Positions 29,346 through 39,236 are shown, numbered from the stretch's first letter. The stretch: 64,000 nucleotides of DNA from Lentzea fradiae (GCF_900100955.1 NZ_FNCC01000001.1:1-64000), one strand, 5' to 3'. Notes: generated from the sequence alone by a model not told the origin. A program made the numbers and translations.

Positions 29346-30075
29346 TCCGCCGGAAGAGCCACGTGGCCCAGCCGAACGAGGCCACCAGCAGGCCGCCCGA
29401 CCACGCGAGCGCGAGCCAGCCCGACGTGACGGGAGCCGCCAGCAGCAACGCGCGCACGGACTCGATCACCGGGGTGATCGGCTGGTGCTCGCTGACCACC
29501 CGCAGCACCGCGGGCATCGTCTCGACGGGGACGAACGCGCTGCTCAGGTAGGGCAGGAAGAGCATGAAGAACCCGAGCAGGCTCGCCGACTCGACGGACC
29601 GGGCGACCACGCCGAACGCCGCCGCGAGCCACGACAGCGCGACCACGTAGAGCAGCAGCAGGCCCAGCGCGAGCAGCCACGCGAGCGGCGAGCCCTCCGG
29701 CCGGAACCCCATCAGCAGCGCGACGAGCACGACGGCGGACGTGGCCACGGCGTTGCGGGCGACGGACGCGGTGACGTGGCCGGTGAGCACGGCGAAGCCG
29801 CTGATCGGCATCGAGCGGAACCGGTCGACCACGCCCTTCTTCATGTCGTCGGCCACCGACATCGCGGTGGACGTGGCGCCGTACCCGGTGCACAGCACCA
29901 GGATTCCGGGCACCACGTAGTCCACGTAGGACTCGACGTGCCGCATCGCGCCGCCGAACACGTACACGAACAGCGCCATCATGAGCACCGGCAGCAGGAT
30001 CGCCATGATCATGAGGTCGAGGTTGCGGCGGCTCAGCCGGATGCTGCGGCCGACGAGGGTGAGCGTCGCGGTCAT
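29332..30075 (-). CDS. DrrB-type ABC-2 permease
   Basis: A 247-residue permease with six predicted helices and the ABC-2 pattern of daunorubicin-type exporters (RNLDLMIMAILLPVLMMALF, PGILVLCTGYGATSTAMSVA, DRFRSMPISGFAVLTG). It overlaps drrA upstream (ATGA) and works with it to expel a hydrophobic compound. Expression is probably repressed by the divergent TetR protein. Confidence 0.88.
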   Translation of the reverse strand: MTATLTLVGRSIRLSRRNLDLMIMAILLPVLMMALFVYVFGGAMRHVESYVDYVVPGILVLCTGYGATSTAMSVADDMKKGVVDRFRSMPISGFAVLTGHVTASVARNAVATSAVVLVALLMGFRPEGSPLAWLLALGLLLLYVVALSWLAAAFGVVARSVESASLLGFFMLFLPYLSSAFVPVETMPAVLRVVSEHQPITPVIESVRALLLAAPVTSGWLALAWSGGLLVASFGWATWLFRRISSR

Positions 30076-30980
30076 GCGGCCACCGCCGTCAGCGAGGTGA
30101 AGACGTCGTCCAGCGTGGGGCGGTGCGAGGACACCGTCACGGCGGGCACACCGGCCGCGGCCAGGGCGTCCAGCACCCGGTGCAGGTGCCGGGCGCTGCC
30201 GTCGGACGGCACCCCCAGCACCGGTCCGTCCACCGTCCCGCCGATCGCGGAACGGGCCCGCAGCGCGTCCTCGGCGGAGGCGAACGTGAGGTCCAGCCGG
30301 GTTCCGCCGACCGAGCTCTTCAACGCGTCAGCGGTGCCGTCCGCTGCGACGTTCCCGTTGTGCAGCACCACGATCCGGTCGGCCAGGCGGTCGGCCTCCT
30401 CCAGGTACTGGGTGGTGAGGAAGATCGTCACGCCGTCGCGCACGAGGTCGCCGATCGCGTCCCACATGGTCGTGCGACTCACCGGGTCGAGGCCCGTGGT
30501 GGGTTCGTCGAGGAACAGCAGGCGCGGCGTCGCCACCAGGCTCATCGCGAGGTCCAGGCGCCGCCGCATGCCTCCCGAGTACGTGCGGACCCGCCGGTCG
30601 GCGGCGTCGGCCAGGTCGAACCGATCCAGGAGCTCCGCTGCCCGCTTGCGGGCCGCCTGCCTGGGGAGGGAGCGCAAACGCGCGATCATGACCAGGTTCT
30701 CCCTGCCGGTCTGCTCCTCGTCGACGGCCGCGTACTGGCCGGTCAGGCTGATCACCCCGCGCACGTCGGCGGCCGAGCGCACCACGTCGAACCCGCACAC
30801 GCGGGCCGTTCCGCCGTCGGGCCTGGTCAGCGTGCTCAGAACGCGGATCGTCGTCGTCTTGCCCGCCCCGTTCGGGCCGAGCAGCGCGAGCACCGACCCC
30901 TCCGCCACCGCCAGGTCCAGGCCCCTCAGGACGGTCCGCGTCCCGTAGTTCTTCGTCAGACCTTCTGTCTCGACGATCAT
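30072..30980 (-). CDS. DrrA-type ABC exporter ATPase
   Basis: A 302-residue ATP-binding subunit. Walker A GPNGAGKTTT is near residue 38, the signature YSGGMRRRLDLAMSL near 140, Walker B LLFLDEPTTGLDP near 160, and the daunorubicin-resistance C-terminal domain follows, ending RPTLDDVFTSLTAVAA. The ATG at 30980 is chosen because MIVETEGLTKNYG begins the domain and a G-rich AAAGGGGG lies upstream. The 76-bp gap to the divergent tetR gene holds several ATGCGTAT half-sites. Confidence 0.92.
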   Translation of the reverse strand: MIVETEGLTKNYGTRTVLRGLDLAVAEGSVLALLGPNGAGKTTTIRVLSTLTRPDGGTARVCGFDVVRSAADVRGVISLTGQYAAVDEEQTGRENLVMIARLRSLPRQAARKRAAELLDRFDLADAADRRVRTYSGGMRRRLDLAMSLVATPRLLFLDEPTTGLDPVSRTTMWDAIGDLVRDGVTIFLTTQYLEEADRLADRIVVLHNGNVAADGTADALKSSVGGTRLDLTFASAEDALRARSAIGGTVDGPVLGVPSDGSARHLHRVLDALAAAGVPAVTVSSHRPTLDDVFTSLTAVAA

Positions 30981-30994
30981 CGCAACCCCCTTTA

Positions 30995-31038
30995 TGCGTA
31001 TCCAATACGCAATATGCGAATGAGCGTATGCCATACGC
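30995..31038. promoter_or_regulatory. TetR operators between drrAB and tetR
   Basis: Two inverted repeats share the half-site ATGCGTAT: TGCGTA-TCCAA-TACGCA at 30995-31011 and the perfect 15-mer GCGTATG-C-CATACGC at 31024-31038. A further ATGCGAAT half-site lies between them at 31014. They fill the divergent gap and would let the TetR protein control both directions. Confidence 0.75.
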
Positions 31039-31056
31039 ATCTGTTTGACTAGGGGC

Positions 31057-31740
31057 ATGAAGAGGGGGCGCAAGCCGGCCATCGACGCCGCCGACATCAC
31101 GCGGGCCGCCGTCGCGGTCGCCGACGCCGAAGGACTCGCCGCCGTGTCGATGGCGCGCGTCGCGCAGGAGCTGGGCAACTCCACGATGGCCCTCTACCGG
31201 CACGTGAAGAGCAAGGACGAGCTGCTCGCGCTGATGGCCGACGCCGCGTTCGACGAACCGCCCCCGCTCCCCGACGGCGACTGGAGCGTCAAGCTCGGGT
31301 TCTGGGCGAAGGGCGTGCTCGCGGGCGTCCGCCGGCGTCCGTGGTTCCTGCAGATCCCGCCCAGCGGTCCGCCGAGCGGCCCCAAGAGCCTCGCCTGGTT
31401 CGACAGCGCTCTGCGCGCACTCGAGGACACGCCGCTCAGCGAGGGCGAGAAGGTCGGCGTGGTGATGGGCCTCATGACGTTCGTGCACGGCGAGGCGTGG
31501 CTCGGCGTCGGCCTGAGGCAGGGCTTCGAGGACGACCCGGCCCGGTTCAGCGGCCAGTACGGGCAACGGTTGCGCGAGGTCGTCGACCCGCGGCGGATGC
31601 CGGCGCTCGCCAAGGTCGTCGCCGCCGGGGTGTTCGACGCGGACGAGCTCTTCGACGCCGCCGAGACCACCGAGGACTTCGAGTTCGGCCTGCGGCTCTT
31701 CCTCGACGGCGTCGCGGCCCACATCGCGAGGCGCTCGTGA
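31057..31740 (+). CDS. TetR-family repressor (TetR_C type)
   Basis: A 227-residue regulator. The N-terminal DNA-binding domain (ITRAAVAVADAEGLAAVSMA, then LGNSTMALYRHVKSKDELL) and a C-terminal ligand domain of the tetracycline-repressor type (MTFVHGEAWLGVG...) are visible. It is divergent from the DrrAB-type exporter with paired palindromes between, the standard arrangement of a drug-responsive repressor. Its stop overlaps the next gene (GTGA). Confidence 0.9.
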   Translation: MKRGRKPAIDAADITRAAVAVADAEGLAAVSMARVAQELGNSTMALYRHVKSKDELLALMADAAFDEPPPLPDGDWSVKLGFWAKGVLAGVRRRPWFLQIPPSGPPSGPKSLAWFDSALRALEDTPLSEGEKVGVVMGLMTFVHGEAWLGVGLRQGFEDDPARFSGQYGQRLREVVDPRRMPALAKVVAAGVFDADELFDAAETTEDFEFGLRLFLDGVAAHIARRS

Positions 31741-32267
31741 CGTACTCGGCGATCATCCTCACCGGCGGCACCGGCGAACGGCTCGGCGGCGCCGACAAGG
31801 CGGCACTGTCCTACCGGGAGGCGACGCTGCTCGACCACGTCCTGTCGGTTGTGGACGATGCCGAGCGGAAAGTCGTTGTGGGACCGAAGAAGGACGTGCC
31901 CGGCGTCGTCTGGGCGCGCGAGGACCCACCCGGTGGCGGCCCGCTCGCGGGTGTCGCGGCGGGACTCGCCGAGATCGGCACCGAATGGGTGGCCGTCCTC
32001 GCCGTCGACCAGCCGGGACTCACCAAGGACACCATCGCGCGGCTGCGCGCGGCGGGCTCCAACGCCGTGCTGCGCGACGACCGCACGCAGTGGCTGATCG
32101 GCTTCTGGCTTGCCGCTGACCTGCGCGAATGCCTCCCGGACGACCCCCGCGACCTGCCCGTGCGCCGCACCCTCTCCCGGCTCCACCCGGTCGAGGTGCC
32201 CGCCCTGCCGGGTGAGGCGCGCGACGTCGACACCCCCGCCGACCTGGACACCCTTCACAGCGGTTGA
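31737..32267 (+). CDS. MobA-like nucleotidyltransferase
   Basis: A 176-residue protein resembling molybdenum-cofactor guanylyltransferase MobA. It has the nucleotide loop LTGGTGERLGGADKAAL at residues 7-23, the metal-binding AVDQPGLT and a C-terminal DVDTPADLDTL. Replacement of the usual LAGGxSxRMGxDK by LTGGTGERLGGADK is typical of actinobacterial members. No other molybdopterin genes are nearby, so the role remains by homology. It is translationally coupled to the TetR gene. Confidence 0.8.
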   Translation: MTYSAIILTGGTGERLGGADKAALSYREATLLDHVLSVVDDAERKVVVGPKKDVPGVVWAREDPPGGGPLAGVAAGLAEIGTEWVAVLAVDQPGLTKDTIARLRAAGSNAVLRDDRTQWLIGFWLAADLRECLPDDPRDLPVRRTLSRLHPVEVPALPGEARDVDTPADLDTLHSG

Positions 32268-32328
32268 ACAGGCGGGGCGTAAGACTGTTCCACGATCGGT
32301 AAACCCTGTTCCGCATGGAGGCCCGCAC

Positions 32329-33377
<1,049 letters not shown>

Positions 33378-33381
<4 letters not shown>

Positions 33382-34322
33382 GCCGCGACAAGACCGAGGA
33401 GCGGCCCTCCTGGGCGCCGCCCGTGCTGCGCGGGGTCCGCATGGAGGCCGCGCTGCGCATGCTGGAGCTCGACGTCCGGCGCCGCCTGGACGGCCTGCTT
33501 CAGGGCAACCACCTCGGTCTCGTGCCGGGGCCGGGCACCGAACCGGGCGAGGCGCGCACCTACCAGCCCGGTGACGACGTGCGCCGGATGGACTGGGCGG
33601 TCACGGCGCGCACGACGGTCCCGCACATCCGCGAGACGGTCGCGGACCGCGAGCTGGAGACGTGGGTCGCCATCGACCTGTCGCCGTCGCTCGACTTCGG
33701 CACCGCGGCCTGCGAGAAGCGCGACCTCGCCATCGCGGCCACGGCCGCGGTCGCGCACCTGACGCGCGGCGGCGGCAACCGGATCGGCGCCGCGCTGTCG
33801 ACCGGAGCCCAGAGCGTCCGCATCCCGGCCCGCGGCGGTCTCGCGCACGCGCGGGGCATGATCCGCAAGATCGCCGAGACCGACCGGGCCCCCGAGGGCA
33901 CGCGCGGCGACCTGGCCGCGTTGCTGGAGACGCTGCGCAGGCCACCGCGCCGGCGCGGCCTGATCGTGGTGATCTCCGACTTCCTCGGCGGCATGGAGTG
34001 GCAGCGCCCGCTCAAGGCGTTGTCGGCGCGGCACGACATCGTGGCCGTCGAGATCGTGGACCCGCGCGACGTCGACCTGCCCGAGGTCGGCACCGTCGTG
34101 CTGGCCGACCCGGAGAGCGGGCGGCAGCGCGAGGTGACGGCGTCCGCGTTGCTGCGCAAGGAGTTCAACGCCGCGGCGGCGGAACACCGCGCGGAGGTCG
34201 CCGCCGGGCTGCGTCGCGCGGGAGCCGGGCACCTGGTGCTGCGGACCGACTCCGACTGGATCGCGGACACGGTGCGTTTCGTGGTGGCGCGCAAGCGCCG
34301 CTGGTCCGGGGGTGTCGCATGA
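33378..34322 (+). CDS. DUF58 protein of the MoxR operon
   Basis: A 314-residue protein with the DUF58 core YQPGDDVRRMDWAVTAR near residue 59 and a degenerate VWA-like fold (WVAIDLSPSLDFGT, VVISDFLGG). No membrane helix is seen. It overlaps moxR upstream and the VWA gene downstream by four bases each, and is probably the adaptor between the ATPase and the membrane VWA protein (inferred). Confidence 0.9.
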
Positions 34323-35284
34323 GCTTCTCGAACTTCGTCGCGCCGTGGTGGTTCCTGCTGCTGGTGCTCGTCGCCTTGCTCGGCGCCGGGTACGTGGTGG
34401 CGCAACGCGTGCGGCGCAAGCGGGTGCTGCGCTTCACGAACCTGGAGCTGCTGGAGAGGGTCGCGCCCAAGCGGGAACGCTGGTCGCGGCACGTCCCGGC
34501 GGCGTTCCTGCTGGTGGCGCTCGCGTTGCTGACCGTCGCGCTCGCGGGCCCGACCTCCGAGCAGCGCGTGCCGCGCAACCGCGCCACCGTGATGCTCGTC
34601 GTCGACGTGTCGCTGTCGATGAAGGCGACCGACGTCAAGCCGTCCCGGCTGGAGGCGGCGCAGGTGGCAGCCAAGTCGTTCGCCGAGGGCCTCACCCCCG
34701 GCATCAACCTGGGCCTGATCTCGTTCGCCGGCTCCGCAACCGTGCTGGTCGCCCCGACGACCGACCGCGCGGCCGTGAGCCAGTCGATCGAGGGCCTCAA
34801 GCTCGCCCAGTCGACCGCGACCGGAGACGCGCTGGTGGCCGCGATGGCGTCGATCGACTCGTTCGGCAAGGTCGTCGGCGGCGCCGAGGGCCCGCCGCCC
34901 GCCCGCATCGTGCTGATGACGGACGGCAAGGAGACCGTCGGCACCCGCAAGGCGTTCGACGCGGCCGAGGACGCCAAGAAGGCGGGCACCCCGATCTCCA
35001 CGATCTCGTTCGGCACCGAGGACGGCGTCGTCGACATCGAGGGCCGCCAGCAGTCCGTCCCGGTCGACGACGACTCGATGAAGGAGATCGCGAAGATCTC
35101 CGGCGGTGAGTTCTTCAAGGCGGCCTCCGCCGAGGAGCTGCGCCGGGTCTACGACACGCTCGGCGAGCAGATCGGCTACGAGAAGAAGCAGGCGGACGCG
35201 TCGAAGCCGTGGCTGCTGCTCGGCACGATCACGACGATGATCGCAGCCGCGGCCGCGTTGCTGCTCGGCCAGCGGCTCCCGTAG
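34319..35284 (+). CDS. Membrane VWA-domain protein (BatA-like)
   Basis: A 321-residue protein with two N-terminal membrane helices (about 8-28 and 62-81), a VWA domain with MIDAS motif DVSLS near residue 97 and LMTDGKET near 199, and a C-terminal helix (about 297-318). This is the BatA/Rv1481 arrangement, with the VWA domain facing outward or into the cytoplasm depending on orientation. It ends the moxR operon and is followed by a strong terminator. Confidence 0.9.
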   Translation: MSFSNFVAPWWFLLLVLVALLGAGYVVAQRVRRKRVLRFTNLELLERVAPKRERWSRHVPAAFLLVALALLTVALAGPTSEQRVPRNRATVMLVVDVSLSMKATDVKPSRLEAAQVAAKSFAEGLTPGINLGLISFAGSATVLVAPTTDRAAVSQSIEGLKLAQSTATGDALVAAMASIDSFGKVVGGAEGPPPARIVLMTDGKETVGTRKAFDAAEDAKKAGTPISTISFGTEDGVVDIEGRQQSVPVDDDSMKEIAKISGGEFFKAASAEELRRVYDTLGEQIGYEKKQADASKPWLLLGTITTMIAAAAALLLGQRLP

Positions 35285-35294
35285 ACACGGTTCG

Positions 35295-35327
35295 AAGCCC
35301 TGGTGTTCTTGGAGCACCAGGGCTTTC
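35295..35327. terminator. Bidirectional terminator
   Basis: Exact 11-bp inverted repeat AAGCCCTGGTG / CACCAGGGCTT with a 9-base loop, followed by TTTCT in + direction. It lies 11 bases past the VWA stop and 13 bases past the convergent TAXI gene's stop, serving both. Confidence 0.85.
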
Positions 35328-35339
35328 TCATGTCCAGGG

Positions 35340-36209
35340 TCAGCCGTGGAGCCTCCGGTACTCCGCCGCCGCGCCGGGGTGCAGCGGCACCTTGCCCGTG
35401 TCGATCAGGCTGCGCACGTCGAGGTACTGGGTGCCGAGCGCCTGCTGCGGCACCAGCTCCGCGGCCCTGCCGACCAGCAGCCGCACGACGGCGCTCGCGT
35501 ACTCGCCGCCCAGCTCCGGCCGGCACACCATCAGGTTCGGCGTGCCGATCGTCGGGATGTCGGCGGGCGAGCCGTACACGCCCGCGCGGATCTCGACGCG
35601 TTCGTACACCTTGCCGAACTCCTGGCGCAGCTTCGGCAGGAACCCGTCCAGCGGCAGCAGCCTGATCCCGCTGGCCTTGTCGAGCTCGGGGGTGGGGACG
35701 CCGCCCGACCACAGCAGCGCGGCGATCTCACCCGTCTTGAGGGCCTCCACGGCGTTGCGCAACGGGTAGTGCTCCTCCCGCACGCCCATCGCGAGCCGGG
35801 AGCCCTGCAACGCCGCCCCCGACCCGGCCGCACCGAGCGACACCGGCTTGCCCGCCAGGTCCGCGACCGACCAGTACGGTGCGTTCCGCAGCACGACCAG
35901 CTGCAGGTAGTTCTCGTAGACGCGGCCGAGCGCGACCAGGCCGGGTTCCAGGTGCGCGCTGTCGCTCAACGTCAACCCGAGGTCCGCCGTGCCCTCGCGC
36001 AGGTGCCGCAGGTTGTCGGCGCTGCCGCCGGTCTGGACCGGCGTGATCGTCAGCGAGCCGGGGGACAGGCGGGAGATCAGGGTCGCGAAGTCGTTGTAGA
36101 ACCCGCCCGGCTCGCCACCCGCGATCCGCAGGGTGCCGCTGGGCTCGCTGACCCCGCACGCCGTCAGGGCCAGGGTGCCGGCGAGGAACGTCCGTCGCGT
36201 CACGCTCAC
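35340..36209 (-). CDS. TAXI-family solute-binding lipoprotein
   Basis: A 289-residue TRAP/TAXI substrate-binding protein. A twin-arginine-like start (MSVTRRTFLAG) leads into a lipobox LTAC with Cys18. The binding fold shows GEPGGFYNDFATLIS, VQTGGSADNLRHLREG and LGAAGSGAAL. No TAXI permease (DctM-like fused protein) is nearby. Its GTG overlaps the stop of the histidine kinase gene, so it is likely the extracellular sensing partner of this two-component system rather than a transporter subunit (inferred). Confidence 0.85.
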   Translation of the reverse strand: MSVTRRTFLAGTLALTACGVSEPSGTLRIAGGEPGGFYNDFATLISRLSPGSLTITPVQTGGSADNLRHLREGTADLGLTLSDSAHLEPGLVALGRVYENYLQLVVLRNAPYWSVADLAGKPVSLGAAGSGAALQGSRLAMGVREEHYPLRNAVEALKTGEIAALLWSGGVPTPELDKASGIRLLPLDGFLPKLRQEFGKVYERVEIRAGVYGSPADIPTIGTPNLMVCRPELGGEYASAVVRLLVGRAAELVPQQALGTQYLDVRSLIDTGKVPLHPGAAAEYRRLHG

Positions 36210-37510
36210 AGGAGTGGCTCCTTCGGCAGCTCGACGGTCGCCACCAGGCCGTCGTCGGTGTGCAGGGTCAGCGTCCCGCCGTGCGTCGTGACGATCCGTT
36301 CCGCGATGGCGAGGCCGAGACCCGTGCCGCGGTGCGAGTCGTCACCGCGCCAGAACCGTTCCGTGGCGCGTTCGATGTCCTCTTCGGACAGACCGGGGCC
36401 GTTGTCCCGCACCGTGAGCGTCGACCGGTCGCACACCACGGCCACCTCCCGCCCGCCGTACTTGATGGCGTTGTCCAGCAGGACGTCCAGCACCTGCGCG
36501 AGGTCCGACGCCGAGCACCGCACCAGTCCGGGCGCCCGGTCCTCGACGGTGATCGTGACGCCTTCCGCCTGCGCCGCGGCCCGCCACGCGTCGGCCCGGT
36601 CGTGCGCCACCACCCGCGGGTCGGCGAGCTCGGTTTCGACACCGCCCGCGGCGAGCTCGGTGGCGGTGCTCTCCGCCGACGCCAGTGCCAGCAGCCCGTC
36701 CAGCAACGACTCCAGGCGTTCGACCTCGGTGAGCACGGAACCGTTGTGCGGCATCATGTCCACCCGCAACCGCAGGGCGGCCATCGGGTTGCGCAGCTGG
36801 TGCGAGGCGTCGGCGATCAACCGCCGTTGCTGGTCGGCGGCCTCGGCGACGGCGTCGGACATGCGGTTGAACGACTCCGACAACGCCCGCAGCTCGGCCG
36901 GTCCCGCGGTGTCGGCGACGTGCGTGCGCCGCTGCCCCTCCGCGACCGCCCGCACCCCGCGGTCCAGCTCCTTCAACGGCCGCAGCAACCACCGTGACAC
37001 GACGAGCGCCAGCAGGACGCACGCGCACGCCGCGAGCAACGCCCCGGCCAGCACCAACGCCCACCGCCGGGCCACGTCCAGCGCCGCGACCTCGGTCGAG
37101 GCCCGCAGCACGACCGCACCCGCCACCTTCGTCCCGGTGCCGACGGGACGGGCGAACAGGACGTCCCCGCCGGTCCAGGGCAGCACGGTCGGCACGGGCG
37201 CGGCGGGCTGGTTGCGCAGGGCGGCCTCGATCTGCGCGGAGACGTCCGCGACCGTCATGCCCGACTCGACGACCGGACGGCCGGACGCGTCGACGACCAC
37301 GACCCCCTCGCCGTAGACCTCGGCGTACCGCTCCGCCTCGGACACCACGACGTCGGCGGGCAGCGTGGCGAACCGGTCGAGGTCGGCCGTGCGGCTGATC
37401 ACGAACTTCTGGGTGCGCTCGGTCGCCGTGCTCATCAGCAGCGGGAAGGCGAACGCGGTGACCGCCGAGAGCGAGAACAACAGCAGCACCAACAGAAGCC
37501 GTTGCCGCAT
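36206..37510 (-). CDS. Sensor histidine kinase
   Basis: A 434-residue membrane kinase. One helix near 6-26 and another near 164-186 flank an extracytoplasmic domain of about 135 residues, followed by HAMP, an H-box with the phospho-accepting His near 236 (ASHQLRNPMAALRL), an N-box (LDNAIKYGG) and G boxes (RDNGPGL, GTGLGLAIAE). HQLRNP replaces the commoner HELRTP. The response regulator stop directly abuts its ATG (TAG|ATG). Confidence 0.93.
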   Translation of the reverse strand: MRQRLLLVLLLFSLSAVTAFAFPLLMSTATERTQKFVISRTADLDRFATLPADVVVSEAERYAEVYGEGVVVVDASGRPVVESGMTVADVSAQIEAALRNQPAAPVPTVLPWTGGDVLFARPVGTGTKVAGAVVLRASTEVAALDVARRWALVLAGALLAACACVLLALVVSRWLLRPLKELDRGVRAVAEGQRRTHVADTAGPAELRALSESFNRMSDAVAEAADQQRRLIADASHQLRNPMAALRLRVDMMPHNGSVLTEVERLESLLDGLLALASAESTATELAAGGVETELADPRVVAHDRADAWRAAAQAEGVTITVEDRAPGLVRCSASDLAQVLDVLLDNAIKYGGREVAVVCDRSTLTVRDNGPGLSEEDIERATERFWRGDDSHRGTGLGLAIAERIVTTHGGTLTLHTDDGLVATVELPKEPLL

Positions 37511-38170
37511 CTACTCACCGAGCCGGTAGCCGAAACCGCGGATCGTGTGCAGCAGACCCGGCCGGTCGAGCTTCGCGCGCAGCTGCGTCAGGTGCACGTC
37601 GAGCGTCCGCGACACCGCGACGAACGCGTTGCCCCACACCTCGTCCATCAGCTGCTGGCGGCTCACCGCCGTCCCGGGCCGCCGCGCCAGCACCGCCAGC
37701 ACGTCGAACTCCTTGGTGGTCAAGGCGATCTCCCGCCCGCCCACGACGACCTGCCTGCCCTGCAGGTCGATCTCCACGTCGGACACCCGCACCAGGTCGT
37801 CCGCCTCCTGCGACCGCGCGGCGCTGCGCCGGGCCACCGCGTCGATGCGCGCCAGCAGCTCCGCCAGCCGCACGGGCTTGACCAGGTAGTCGTCCGCCCC
37901 CAGCCGCAGCCCGCGCACCACCGTGCGCTCGTCGCCGCGCGCCGTCAGCACCAGCACCGGCACCGGGTCGATCTTGCGGAGCTTGCGCAGCACCTCCAGG
38001 CCGTCCTGGTCGGGCAGGCCGAGGTCGAGCAGCACCACGTCCGCGTCGCGGTGGGCCATCAGCGCGTCGGCCCCGCGGCGCACGCGGGCAGGCCGGTGGC
38101 CGTTCGCCCGCAGTGCCTCCACCAGGGCGTCGGCGACACCGTCGTCGTCTTCGACCAACAGCACCCGCAT
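37511..38170 (-). CDS. OmpR-family response regulator
   Basis: A 219-residue transcription factor. The receiver domain has the acidic pocket EDDD near residue 7, the phosphorylation Asp49 in LLDLGLP and Lys in YLVKPVRLAELLARI. The C-terminal winged helix contains TKEFDVLAVLARRPGTAVSR. It leads the operon regulator-kinase-TAXI protein and probably autoregulates it. Confidence 0.93.
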   Translation of the reverse strand: MRVLLVEDDDGVADALVEALRANGHRPARVRRGADALMAHRDADVVLLDLGLPDQDGLEVLRKLRKIDPVPVLVLTARGDERTVVRGLRLGADDYLVKPVRLAELLARIDAVARRSAARSQEADDLVRVSDVEIDLQGRQVVVGGREIALTTKEFDVLAVLARRPGTAVSRQQLMDEVWGNAFVAVSRTLDVHLTQLRAKLDRPGLLHTIRGFGYRLGE

Positions 38171-38357
38171 CGGAGAAGTATCGCCCCAGATGGTCGTTTC
38201 CGGAGCGTGTCGACGCGCCTAAGCGACTGTAAAGAAGCGAACGCCCAGGTTGTGGCAGGTGCGGCCGTGCGGAGATCCTTCCTGCGATGACGGACGGTCA
38301 GGGGCTGGGCACCGAACGAGGTGAGACACCGGCCACACCGGACCCCGGCACGAGCCC

Positions 38358-38390
38358 GCGGAGAGCGGCCATGCGGCGGCCGCTCTCCGC
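38358..38390 (-). terminator. Hairpin after the tandem secreted genes
   Basis: Exact 13-bp inverted repeat GCGGAGAGCGGCC / GGCCGCTCTCCGC with a 7-base loop, 14 bases past the stop of the minus-strand gene ending at 38405. No T tract. Confidence 0.7.
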
Positions 38391-38404
38391 CTCCCGGTCC
38401 CCGG

Positions 38405-38809
38405 TCAGCAGCGCTCCGAGGTGAAGCCCGCGTACCCGCCGGACACGGTGCCGTAGGCCATCGTGCAGAACTGCAGCGTGTTCGCGCCCCGCGACCACAC
38501 CTCCTGCTGGCCGCGCCCGCCGCTGTTGCCGTCGATCTCGCCGTCGCCCCTGGTGATGGCGGCGGTCGCGATGAAGTTCGGGTGCTTGGCCTTCCACGAC
38601 GCCCAGACGTACGTGTAGCCCCAGTTCTTGCCGCACCCCTTGAACTGCTTGACCGACGCGACGGTCTCGCTGCCGCTCTTCAGGTACTTGGTCGTGCCGA
38701 TCTGCGTGACACCGCTGGAGCACTTCGGGTTCACCTCGGCCTGCGCGGCGGGGGTGAACGTCAGGGCGATGGCCGCGGCGGCCACGACGGCCGCGCTCAA
38801 CTTCCGCAT
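38405..38809 (-). CDS. Small secreted protein, paralogue B
   Basis: A 134-residue exported protein of unknown family. The signal peptide is about residues 1-24 (TPAAQA|E). The mature part carries CSSGVTQIG, VASVKQFKGCGKNWGYTYVW, EVWSRG, a CTMAYG motif and ends SERC, giving four conserved Cys that may form two disulfides. It starts one base after the stop of its neighbour and shares about half of its residues with it, so the pair is a tandem duplication. The spacing of Cys and the GYxYVWxSW motif may be related to small actinobacterial secreted families such as DUF2690, but I am not sure. Confidence 0.75.
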   Translation of the reverse strand: MRKLSAAVVAAAAIALTFTPAAQAEVNPKCSSGVTQIGTTKYLKSGSETVASVKQFKGCGKNWGYTYVWASWKAKHPNFIATAAITRGDGEIDGNSGGRGQQEVWSRGANTLQFCTMAYGTVSGGYAGFTSERC

Positions 38810-38810
38810 G

Positions 38811-39236
38811 TCAGCACCGTTCCCCGGTCGTGGCACCATCGCTGTAGGACGCGGCCACGATGGAGCCGTACCCCTTGGTGCACTTGGTCAGCGTGTCCGT
38901 GCCGTAGGACCACACCTCTTGCTTGTTCGTCGCGCTGTTGTACCCGCTCGGGAACTCGGCGCCCCGCACCTGGACCCCGGCGTAGATCCGGTACTCGCGG
39001 TGGCTGCTGCGCCACGAGTCCCACACGTAGACGTAGCCCCAGTTCTTGCCGCACCCCTTGAACTGCTTGACCGAGGCGATGGTGGTGCCGCCGCTCTTGA
39101 GGTACGCGGTCGAGCCGATCTGCGTCACCCCGGACGGGCACGCCGGGTTCGTCTCGGCCTGCGCGGACCCCGTGAAGGTCATCGCGACCGCTGCCGCCGC
39201 CAGCACGGCGGCGCCAATCCTTTTCTGCATGACCAC
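38811..39236 (-). CDS. Small secreted protein, paralogue A
   Basis: A 141-residue exported protein (ATG at 39230 gives 139). Signal peptide to about residue 27 (TGSAQA|E). The mature part has CPSGVTQIGS, IASVKQFKGCGKNWGYVYVW, EVWSYG, a CTKGYG motif and ends GERC, the same framework as the downstream copy. The region between GYxYVW and EVWS differs most between the two, suggesting divergence in the exposed surface. First gene of a two-gene unit; function unknown. Confidence 0.75.
   Translation of the reverse strand: MVMQKRIGAAVLAAAAVAMTFTGSAQAETNPACPSGVTQIGSTAYLKSGGTTIASVKQFKGCGKNWGYVYVWDSWRSSHREYRIYAGVQVRGAEFPSGYNSATNKQEVWSYGTDTLTKCTKGYGSIVAASYSDGATTGERC

Noticed and set aside
35340..36209. 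Functional TRAP transporter
   Set aside because: Only the binding protein is present; no membrane subunits are encoded nearby.
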